From Bradyrhizobium barranii subsp. apii (GTDB lineage Bacteria > Pseudomonadota > Alphaproteobacteria > Rhizobiales > Xanthobacteraceae), in contig NZ_CP096255.1 of assembly GCF_011516635.5 (NCBI RefSeq), forward strand, positions 2,850,501 to 2,914,500: a DNA stretch of 64,000 nucleotides, given 5' to 3'. The notes under the pieces are model-generated. The model was not told where the DNA came from, ran no database searches, and saw nothing but the letters and a program-made list of their open reading frames with translations. How positions within the stretch are numbered: position 1 is the stretch's first letter; each line of letters begins with the position of its first letter. Positions 37,008 to 44,196 of this stretch are shown piece by piece. The position numbers and the translations under genes are program-made.

Positions 37008-37409
37008 ATGTCGTTTCGCTTCATCACCAAATCCATCCACGCCTACCTGATCGACTATCCTGTCGCGATCGTCTTGATCGCAGCGCCGTTCGTGCTGAAG
37101 CTCGGCCAAAGCGGACCTGTCGCAATCGAGCTTTCGGTTGTCGTCGGTGTGGCCGCGCTGCTCTTGGCGGCCCTGACTAACCATCCCACCGGGCTCGTCC
37201 GCATCATTCCCTACTGGCTGCACCTTTGGGTCGATCGCGCTGTCGGGGTGGTCTTTGTCATCGCACCGTTTGCCTTCAAATTCGCTGGGCTCGACGCCTG
37301 GTACTACTGGGTGCTCGCTGCGGCTGTCCTGCTCACGACGTCAGTCTTGAATGCGCCTGAGGAGCCAGTCGCGACGCGTCCGGAATTGGGTAGACGCGCA
37401 GCTGGCTGA
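37008..37409 (+). CDS. Small four-helix membrane protein
   Basis: 133-residue integral membrane protein with four predicted helices: VAIVLIAAPFVLKLG, LSVVVGVAALLLAAL, WVDRAVGVVFVIAPFAFKFA and WYYWVLAAAVLLTTSVL. Two copies of an iVLIAAPFvLK-like / VFVIAPFAFKF motif (with preceding His/Tyr-rich loops) suggest an internal duplication, like SPW-repeat membrane proteins, though the SPW signature is not seen. Start at ATG 37008 with AGAGGAG upstream. Function unknown. Repeat B copy 4 stands upstream. Confidence 0.7.
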   Translation: MSFRFITKSIHAYLIDYPVAIVLIAAPFVLKLGQSGPVAIELSVVVGVAALLLAALTNHPTGLVRIIPYWLHLWVDRAVGVVFVIAPFAFKFAGLDAWYYWVLAAAVLLTTSVLNAPEEPVATRPELGRRAAG

Positions 37410-37480
37410 AAGCTGCGATGGCGTCGTCGAGATGTCGCCGATGTTCGCCTGCAGCCGTCCGTCACGAACCCGCGCGCTTG
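37395..37480 (-). pseudogene. Remnant of MDR oxidoreductase C-terminus
   Basis: On the reverse strand this reads RVRDGRLQANIGDIS then a shifted tail. It matches the RLRDGRLRTNIGTVSTLDD segment of the intact oxidoreductase at 6247-7164: GACGGACGGCTGC.GGCGAACATCGGC in DNA. The following bases keep GACGCCATCGCAGC but lack several bases of the intact copy. It is a third, strongly reduced copy of the same gene, overlapping the end of the small membrane protein gene. Confidence 0.6.
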
Positions 37481-37579
37481 GGGCTGGGGCCGGGATCATT
37501 CTTGATAGCGCCAATGGTGGAGGGCTAATACGGCGCAAGCCCTCGCCGGATCGGGCGGCTGATATTCAAGAGGTCTAAG

Positions 37580-38603
37580 ATGAACGCGTTTGCTCAGCCG
37601 CGGGACCGAGGTGCAGTGGTCGGGTCAGGCTTCGACTATTCGGCGCTGGCTCCCGCGGCGGCGGCCATTTGCTACCCTTTTCTACTCCGCGCCTTTCATG
37701 TCGTCGTCGGCACGCAGGCCGCAATGCCTTCGCCTCTCGCAATTGTCGCCGCGACTTTGATCCTGGCCGTGGCGTTTGGCGTGCCGTTTCTCGCGCTCGC
37801 ACTGGCTTGCCGTTCCGATGCCGATCCAGGGGCGCGGCGGCTCGCCTATGCCGGCGTAGCGACCCCAACGCTCTTCGTTTTTCTTGGCGTCGTTCAGGCC
37901 TTGATTCATGACCCCGTCCCCGACGAACTCGTGTGGGCCGTACTTTGGCTCGCAATCGCGATCTGGTCACAGACCGCCGGTAATCCGGTCGCTGCGACGC
38001 GGCCGACCGTGGGGCGCTGGCGCATTGTCCACGGAACGACGGCGGCGGTCTTGTTTCTATATGTGGCCTTCCATCTAGCCAATCACTTGTTTGGGCTGAT
38101 CGGCCCCGATGCGCATGCGGCCGTCATGAAAGTCGGCCGCGTTGTCTACCGCTCTGACGTGGGCGAACCGCTGTTGGTCGCGGCCATGCTTTTCCAGATC
38201 GGCACCGGCCTGTTTCTGGCATGGCGCTGGAGTGCCGCCCCACAGGGCTTCCATCGGACATTTGGTTGGCTCGGGGGCCTACCTCTCGCTGTACATCCTC
38301 GGGCACATGAACTCGGTTTTCATCTACGCTCGTAGCTTTCTCGGTATACCGACCGATTGGAACTTCGCGATCGGAGCCCCGACCGGGCTCATTCATGACG
38401 CATGGAGTATCCGGCTGTTGCCTCATTACGCGCTCGGCGTCTTCTTTGTCCTAAGCCATCTTACGTCGGGATTGCGAGTGGTGCTGCTCGCGCATGGCGT
38501 CAATCGACGCGCCGCAACTCGTCTTTGGGGCGCGGGCGTGGCAATAAGCGCCGCTATCTCGGCCGCTATCATCGCCGGTATGTGCGGGGTTCGGATCAGC
38601 TAG
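37580..38603 (+). pseudogene. Cytochrome b-like membrane protein, frameshift in a G run
   Basis: A multi-helix membrane protein of about 340 residues resembling haem b anchor proteins of the succinate dehydrogenase type in its loops. The first part (MNAFAQPRDRGAVVGSGFDY; FLYVAFHLANHLFGLIGPDA) runs from ATG 37580. The frame breaks in the run GGGGG at 38273-38277: with four G the protein continues as FGWLGAYLSLYILGHMNSVF and then DWNFAIGAPTGLIHDAWSIR and LLPHYALGVFFVLSHLTSGL to the stop at 38603. Conserved histidines in helices (FHLANH, LGHMN, LPHYA) fit haem ligation. Could be a sequencing error, a phase-variable tract or a true lesion. Confidence 0.65.
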
Positions 38604-38680
38604 GCGCGTCTCGCGAGACACTGCGGCGCAGCTTTACTAGGTCGCCAGTGCCGGTGAGGCCAAGGTCGCTAGGGTGACCT

Positions 38681-38770
38681 CGGGGAGCGACAATAACGAT
38701 CGTCTATCGACTCTATGGCGAGAGGTGATTTCCCTCGCCGGCGTTGCAAGGTCACTCTCCAAAAGCATGG
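38681..38770 (+). repeat. Intergenic repeat A, copy 3
   Basis: Reads CAATAACGATCGTCTATCGA, CTCTATGGCGAGAG, GTGATTTCCCTCGCCGGC, GTTGCAAGGTCACTCTCCAAAA. The best stem of the family is here: GGCGAG pairs with CTCGCC around GGTGATTTCC. It lies 70-160 bases before the GMC oxidoreductase start, same orientation. About 80 bases match the copy at 15521. Confidence 0.75.
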
Positions 38771-38845
38771 TCCGATCAATCTCATGATCAGGAGCCGCGA
38801 TAGCGTTGCGTCAGTGACGGGCGCTAGTTGAACGATACAAATGCT

Positions 38846-40020
38846 ATGAAAGAAAAAGCGACACTGATGTCCCAGGAAGCCTACGATATCGTCATTGTTG
38901 GCGCGGGCGCGGCCGGCTGCGTGGTCGCGAGTTATCTCGCCGAACACACCGATGCGTCGATCGCGCTGATCGAAGCGGGCGACATGGATCGCGATCCGTT
39001 CATCCACATTCCGGCCGGCTTCGCCAAACTGCTGGCCCACGACCGGCATGTCTGGAAATACGAGACGGTTCCCCAGCACGGCACAAAGCGCGCATATCGC
39101 TCAGGCAAAGTACTCGGCGGCGGATCCTCGATCAATGCGATGTGCTACGTCCGTGGTCAGATACGCGACTTCGCGGCGTGGCAGGACGCGGTCGGCGACA
39201 CCGGCAAATGGTCATATCAAGACCTGCTTCCCGTCTTCATGGCGCAGGAAGACAACGACACCTTCCACGACGAATATCACGGCATAGATGGTGGACTGGC
39301 GGTCCAGTTACCCAAGGGCATCAATAGGCTGAACCAATATTGCCTCAAGGCATTCCAGGAATATGGGGTTCCCTACAATTCCGACTATAACGGCAAGAGC
39401 CAAATTGGCGTCTCGCCGGTGCAGTCGACAGTCGGAGATCAGCGCCGCTGCAGCGCGGTCGATGCTTATCTGCGTCCGCACCTTACCTCGGGCCGCGTGA
39501 CCCTTCTCACCGGCAAGACCGTCGTTCGCATCCTCGTCGAGAACAAGCGCGCTGTCGGCGTTGAATTCATGGACAAGAGCCTGGAGAGGATCACGGCCAA
39601 CCAAGTTGTGCTGTCGGCTGGCACGGTCCATAGCCCGACGATCCTCATGCACTCTGGTATCGGTCCAGCCGAGCAGCTGCGCCAACACAGTATCGCGGTG
39701 ATCGTCAACTCTCCGGAGGTGGGCGAAAATCTCCAGGATCACCCGATGGTACCGGTCCGTGTCTATGTAAAGGGTGATCTCGGCTATCAGGCTGCCGCGC
39801 AGGGCCTCGGCAGCGTGAAGGCGGGCCTGCGCTATCTCGTCACGAAGGACGGCCCGGCGTCGGGTAATGGCATCGAGACGGTGACACACTGGAATCCATC
39901 TGATTTTGCCGCCGAGCCTACGATCCAATGCTATCACGCTCCGATCGTCTTGAACGAGCAACTCGGCCCGGCGGGCGACCACTCGGGCATCACTTTCGAA
40001 CTCGTGGTGCTTCAGCCTAA
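38846..40020 (+). pseudogene. GMC-family oxidoreductase, N-terminal part (split by IS)
   Basis: FAD-dependent oxidoreductase of the glucose-methanol-choline family, similar to choline and alcohol dehydrogenases. The N-terminal Rossmann loop DIVIVGAGAAGCVVASYLAE, the ALIEAGD segment, the GMC signature 1 region GKVLGGGSSINAMCYVRG and the second signature SAGTVHSPTILMHSGIGPAE are present. ATG 38846 or 38867 could be the start. The coding sequence is cut after LVVLQPKS by the IS5-family element at 40021; joining 40020 to 40960 gives LQPKSRGWVRLADSDP in frame, the usual substrate-domain continuation. In the present state a truncated protein would end inside the element at 40069. Confidence 0.9.
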
Positions 40021-40955
40021 GAGTCTGTCCGGAAAGATTACCTTGGATTGCATAGCTTTCGCAGCATGAGTCGGATGGAGGCCAGCTTGAGAAAGGCGAG
40101 CGCCCTGTGATTGAAGCATTCCCAATCTTTGGACAGTCTTCGGCATCGCCCGAGCCAGGCAAAGGTACGCTCGACGATCCAGCGTTTGGGCAAGACGACG
40201 AAACGGTGAGCCTGATCGGAGCGTTTGACGATTTCGAGGTTCACGCGCTTCAGAGCGCTACGCAGCCCCTTCTGGAAATGTGGCCCTTGATATCCGCCGT
40301 CGGCGTAGAGCTTCAGAAGAAAGGGATAGAGGCCGAACAACGTTGCCATCAGGAGCACGCCGCCGTCGCGATCCTGGATGTCCGCCGCATGCACGATGGC
40401 GTGCATCAAGAGGCCTTGCGTGTCGACGAGAATGTGCCGCTTCTTGCCCTTGATCTTCTTGCCCGCGTCGTAGCCATGGAGATCATGAGGCCCCCTTTTT
40501 CAGCGCTTTTCACGCTCTGGCTATCGATGATGGCGGCGGTGGGAGAAGCCTCGCGCTCGGCCCTTTCGCGACATTCGACATAGAGGGCGTGATGAATTTT
40601 ATCGAGCGTGCCGTTCCAGCTCCACAGATCGAAGTAGCCATACAGCGTCGAGCGCGGCGGCAGGTCCTTGGGGATCGCGCGCCACTGGCAACCTGTGCTC
40701 AGGATGTACATCAGCCCGTTGGCAATCTCGCGCAGGTCCACCGTACGCTTGTTGCCGCCGCGCTTGGCCGGCGGGATGCGAGGCGCGATCAGCGCCCACT
40801 CCTCGTCGGTCAAGTCGCTCGGATAGCGCAGGCGGCTGCGGTCGTAGCGTGCACGGTTCTCGGTAGTCCACATTGGCGGCGCGTCCCCATCGAATCAGGC
40901 CGCTCACCTTGAATCACAACCGATTCATTCGACTCAACATGTTTTGGAACAGACA
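40021..40955 (-). mobile_element. IS5-family insertion sequence, 935 bp, inside GMC oxidoreductase
   Basis: Bounded by the direct repeat CTAA at 40017-40020 and 40956-40959. Ends: left GAGTCTGTCCGGAAAG, right (complement) TGTCTGTTCCAAAAC, a partial inverted match over GTCTGT(C/T)C. The transposase is on the reverse strand in two overlapping frames. It is not the same element as the IS5-family copy at 26822. Confidence 0.88.
40038..40873 (-). CDS. IS5-family transposase in two frames (probable -1 frameshift)
   Basis: Frame 1 (40873 to 40406) encodes the N-terminal domain: LRYPSDLTDEEWALIAPRIP, GCQWRAIPKDLPPRSTLYGY and the first catalytic Asp in AAIIDSQSVKSAEKGG. Frame 2 (to 40038) encodes the rest: HDLHGYDAGKKIKGKKRH, the second Asp in LYADGGYQGPHF and the Glu region RWIVERTFAWLGRCRRLSKD. 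The shift from one to the other is -1 and sits at the run GAAAAAGGGGGC, about 40490-40500. Two-ORF transposases joined by programmed frameshifting are known in the IS427 group of IS5, so this is probably the normal arrangement and not a lesion. Confidence 0.85.
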
Positions 40956-40959
40956 CTAA

Positions 40960-41401
40960 GAGCCGCGGCTGGGTGCGGTTGGCCGACAGTGACCCGACGT
41001 CAATGCCCCTCATCAACCCGAATTTCGTTGGCGAAGAGGAAGACCTGAGGGCCGCGGTGGAATCAGTGCGCGCGATCCGCAAGGTCATCGCCCAGGAGTC
41101 GTTGGCGCCGGTGATCGAGGAAGAGATGGATCCCGGCCTGCACATCCAGTCGGATGCGGAGATCCGCGAATGGGTGAAGCGCGTCGTGACGACAATGTGG
41201 CACCCGGTCGGCACCTGTCGGATGGGCCAGGATGCACGAGCGGTGGTTGACGCGAGGCTCAGGGTCCGCGGCGTCGACGGCCTCCGGGTAATCGATGCCT
41301 CGATCATGCCGAACATAACCAGCGGCAATACCAACGCTCCGACCCAGGCGCTTTCGCGCCACGCTGCGACGATGCTGGTCGAGGATCTGAAACGCACCTA
41401 A
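40960..41401 (+). pseudogene. GMC-family oxidoreductase, C-terminal part
   Basis: C-terminal continuation of the oxidoreductase beginning at 38846. It resumes with SRGWVRLADSDPTSMPLINP, then the conserved catalytic stretch MWHPVGTCRMGQDARAVVDA (His of the HPxGTCxMG motif) and the final GLRVIDASIMPNITSGNTNAP FAD motif, with the second catalytic Asn in SGNTNAP. It ends at 41401. All family landmarks are intact apart from the insertion, so the gene was functional until the element arrived. Confidence 0.9.
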
Positions 41402-41424
41402 GGAGTTCTGGCGCGGGCAGGCGA

Positions 41425-41449
41425 GGCCGGCCTCCCGCCCACGCCGGCC
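41425..41449. terminator. GC-rich inverted repeat after GMC gene
   Basis: GGCCGGC at 41425-41431 pairs perfectly with GCCGGCC at 41443-41449 across an 11-base loop, 23 bases after the stop. No T-run follows, so its role as a terminator is uncertain. Confidence 0.3.
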
Positions 41450-41608
41450 GGGAAGCCGCGCGGGAGCTGTATATACTCTTGTCAAAAAGGTAGGCGGGCG
41501 GGGTGTTTGATCGTGACCTACTGCCGCTCGTTGAAAGGTTTCCAAGAAGTTCTTGTCTCAGGGGCATCGCCGGCGAACAGGACTGCACTAGCTGAAGGAG
41601 GGATCACA

Positions 41609-41626
41609 ATGGGTATACGCGAGTAA
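41609..41626 (+). CDS. Minimal five-codon open frame with strong ribosome-binding site
   Basis: ATG GGT ATA CGC GAG TAA (MGIRE, stop) with a near-perfect Shine-Dalgarno AAGGAGGGATCAC ending a few bases upstream. It lies 110 bases before the adenylate cyclase start. It may be a leader peptide, a ribosome-loading site, or the start of a lost gene. The rest of the 335-base gap 41402-41736 has no other gene. Confidence 0.3.
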   Translation: MGIRE

Positions 41627-41736
41627 GCGCCGTGAGAGACCGTCGGGTTACGTCTTGCCCGATTTGGCCCCGGGACCGACCGAAGAGGCGATGCATCGAC
41701 AGACTACCGGCACCAACACCGGGCCATGAGCGTCCA

Positions 41737-42894
41737 ATGCACATAGAAAGGTTCAGATACCTGGCTCTTGCAGTCGTACTCGCGATCGGCATCTTTCTGG
41801 TCGATACCTTGTCATCACTGCAGTTCGCGGTCGCCTCGCTGTATGTTGTCGTCGTGTTGGTAGCTGCCCAGGATCTCGATCGCGGAGGCGCTGTCGTCGT
41901 CGGCTTAGTCTGCGCACTGCTTACCATCCTCAGCTATGTTCTGACGCACGGCTTCGTCCCCAACGGGATCGCAGCGTTGCGATCCAGTGTTAGCCTGATC
42001 GCGCTCTTGGTCACGACAATGCTTGTGCTCCATAGACTTTCCGCCAACCAGCGCGTCAAGAAAGCAGAGCGCGAACGTATGAACCTGGCGCGCTTCTTCC
42101 CGCCAAGCATCGCCGAACAGCTCATCAAGGCGCGGACCCCTCTTTCGTTTACGCGTTGTCAGCGTGCAGCAGTCCTGTTTGTCGACATCGTCGGGTTCAC
42201 TGACTTCTCATCCAACAGGCCTCCGGATGTAGTCGTCCAGACGCTGCGACACCACTTGCGTATGTTCAGTGACGTGGTGTTCTCCCATCAGGGTTCGATC
42301 GACAAGTTCCTGGGTGATGGGTTGATGGCCTTTTTCGGCCCGCCGTTGACCAGCCTGCGCGACGCCACCAACGCTGCGGAGTGTGCGATCGAGCTCATCA
42401 AATCCGTCGATTCTTGGAACCGACGCATTGAGGCAAGAGACCAGTCGCTCCGTATTGCCGTCGGTATCCATTACGGCGAAGTCATCTATGGAGACGTTGG
42501 CAATGAAAAGAAATTGGAACTCACCCTGATCGGTGACACCGTGAATGTCGCTAGTCGGGTTGAAGCCCATTGCCGGGTATTGGAGGCTTCGGTGCTCGTC
42601 ACCGGCGAATTCATGGATGCATTGTCTGCGGAAGGGAGCGCGGAACTCGCCACTGCGTTTCGCGACGAAGGCGCACACATGTTGCGTGGCCGAAGAGATC
42701 CGGTCCGTCTTTTCAGTATTCGCAGGCTGTCGTGCGAGCAAGCCAACTGCGCTTGGCGGTCGCCTCGCCAGCGAAACTCATTGAATCACGGTGGGAATCG
42801 GCAAAACCAGGCCGACCTGTCCGGCTGCAGAGCCTTTAGATGTCGTGGGGGGACCGGTGGACCTTGCTTATCGTACAGGAAGCGCGATGCTTAG
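41737..42894 (+). CDS. Membrane-associated class III adenylate/guanylate cyclase
   Basis: 385-residue protein from ATG 41737 (MHIERFRYLALAVVLAIGIF). Three or four N-terminal helices (residues about 8-100) anchor it in the inner membrane with the catalytic domain in the cytosol. The cyclase domain shows both metal Asp motifs, VLFVDIVGFTDFSS and KFLGDGLMAFFGPP, the substrate-ring Lys in DKFLGDG, and GDTVNVASRVEAHC with the transition-state Asn/Arg. It makes cAMP (or cGMP) in response to an unknown signal. The last about 40 residues (after LFSIRRLSCEQ) look unlike the family and may be read-through of a shifted end. It converges with an AraC gene. Confidence 0.85.
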   Translation: MHIERFRYLALAVVLAIGIFLVDTLSSLQFAVASLYVVVVLVAAQDLDRGGAVVVGLVCALLTILSYVLTHGFVPNGIAALRSSVSLIALLVTTMLVLHRLSANQRVKKAERERMNLARFFPPSIAEQLIKARTPLSFTRCQRAAVLFVDIVGFTDFSSNRPPDVVVQTLRHHLRMFSDVVFSHQGSIDKFLGDGLMAFFGPPLTSLRDATNAAECAIELIKSVDSWNRRIEARDQSLRIAVGIHYGEVIYGDVGNEKKLELTLIGDTVNVASRVEAHCRVLEASVLVTGEFMDALSAEGSAELATAFRDEGAHMLRGRRDPVRLFSIRRLSCEQANCAWRSPRQRNSLNHGGNRQNQADLSGCRAFRCRGGTGGPCLSYRKRDA

Positions 42895-42943
42895 GGTGTC
42901 CATCGTAGAGCGCATAAGCCTACGAGCGGATCGCACCCCGTTC

Positions 42944-43960
42944 TCAAATATCCTTCCGTGCTTCGCCCTCCTTGGCGATCCGCCGATGGTCGCTCGGATC
43001 TCGATTGTACGCCTTTCGAAAAGCCCGCACAAAACTCGAACGGCTCTCGTACCCCGCATTAAGAGCCACTGCGTCGATCGACATCGTCGTTGTTGTCAAA
43101 TCGATCGCGGCCTGGCGCATTCTTAGGTGTCGCAAGACAGCCATCGGGGATTGTCCAAAAATGTCCGAGAAGCGCGCCATGAACGCCGAACGACTCAATC
43201 CTGCACTGTGTGCCAAGCTTTGAACCGAATGAGCGGCTCCCGGCCGCGCCACCATATCTGCAAAAGCACGGGTGACCTGCCTGTCGGCAAGTATCGAGAA
43301 CCGTTCAGTCCACCGTCGGGATGACTTGAGCGACCGTCGTACCAACGAGACAACGATCTGCCTGAGCAGAGAAGCTGTCATGGCTCCAACGCCGACCTCT
43401 TGCTGTAACAACTCGTTCATTGCTTCGCGAAGCTTGAGATCAATCCTGTCCGCCGGCTCGAATTGCTCGATGACCGGTTCGCGGAGTTCTCCGAACAGCC
43501 TCACAGACTGGCCAAAGGATGCGTTAAAAAAGCCGCATATCTGGACGATCTCTGGTTGCTCTTTCGGCACTGCGACGCGAAGGATGCCTTCTTGACGAGT
43601 CCAGCAGTCTCTCGAAATGAGCTTCGGAGGGCGATTTCCACCGTCAACCTCGATCGTGAGCGGAGTGTTTGGCGGCACGATGATGAGTAAATGAGGGCTC
43701 AACGGTATCGTCGGCCCGCCATCAATTGATAGACGTCCCATGCCACTTAAGTTGTAGTGGATCCCGGGTACGTCAATCGTCCCAAATTCGACTCGATGGC
43801 CTCGCGGCACCAAAATCTCGGTCATGGCGATGACATCTATGTCGAGCGCCTGCATTAAATTGTTGAGGTCTGTTGTAGACAATTTGACAGTGGCGCCCGC
43901 AGGCGGTGAAACGTTCTGCCCGACGAGAGCCTGTTTTGGAATCGATTTCGAATTATGCAT
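42944..43960 (-). CDS. AraC-family transcriptional regulator
   Basis: 338-residue regulator from ATG 43960 (MHNSKSIPKQALVGQ). The N-terminal part is a cupin-like ligand-binding domain (LSIDGGPTIPLSPHLLIIVPPNTP). The C-terminal two helix-turn-helix segments read HSVQSLAHSAGLSRSAFMARFSDIFG and TMSIDAVALNAGYESRSSFVRAFRKAYNRDPS, the AraC signature. It lies 236 bases downstream of iorB on the same strand and may control iorBA. A weak relative of repeat B lies about 170 bases upstream. Confidence 0.88.
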   Translation of the reverse strand: MHNSKSIPKQALVGQNVSPPAGATVKLSTTDLNNLMQALDIDVIAMTEILVPRGHRVEFGTIDVPGIHYNLSGMGRLSIDGGPTIPLSPHLLIIVPPNTPLTIEVDGGNRPPKLISRDCWTRQEGILRVAVPKEQPEIVQICGFFNASFGQSVRLFGELREPVIEQFEPADRIDLKLREAMNELLQQEVGVGAMTASLLRQIVVSLVRRSLKSSRRWTERFSILADRQVTRAFADMVARPGAAHSVQSLAHSAGLSRSAFMARFSDIFGQSPMAVLRHLRMRQAAIDLTTTTMSIDAVALNAGYESRSSFVRAFRKAYNRDPSDHRRIAKEGEARKDI

Positions 43961-44103
43961 GACTGTGGTGGCTCCTGCCAACGGCTACCAGCACCGATAG
44001 TGCTCCGAAATCTGTTCTCCGAGGATCGGCGGGGGCGTCGCCATGCCGTTCGTACCACTGAACCTCGCCTCTCGCCATTAGGCGAAATTTGGACTTGCGG
44101 AGA

Positions 44104-44134
44104 ACGCGAATGTTCCAATAGCCATTATGTTCCG
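44104..44134 (-). repeat. Possible diverged copy of repeat B
   Basis: On the reverse strand: CCGGAACATAATGGCTATTGG then AACATT. It shares GGCTATTGGA with copies 1 and 2 but lacks the ATGGAAAC block. Position relative to the AraC start (about 170 bases) and orientation agree with the other copies. Weak evidence. Confidence 0.3.
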
Positions 44135-44150
44135 GGACTTTAGTTCCCGA

Positions 44151-44190
44151 CCGTCATCCTGTGCGCGCTACAACGCGTGCGGGATGACGG
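44151..44190 (-). terminator. Hairpin terminator after iorB
   Basis: CCGTCATCC at 44151 pairs with GGGATGACGG at 44181-44190; the inner GCGCGC and GCGTGC extend the stem. It begins 7 bases beyond the iorB stop codon. A strong stem with no clear T-run. Confidence 0.55.
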
Positions 44191-44196
44191 GAAGGA

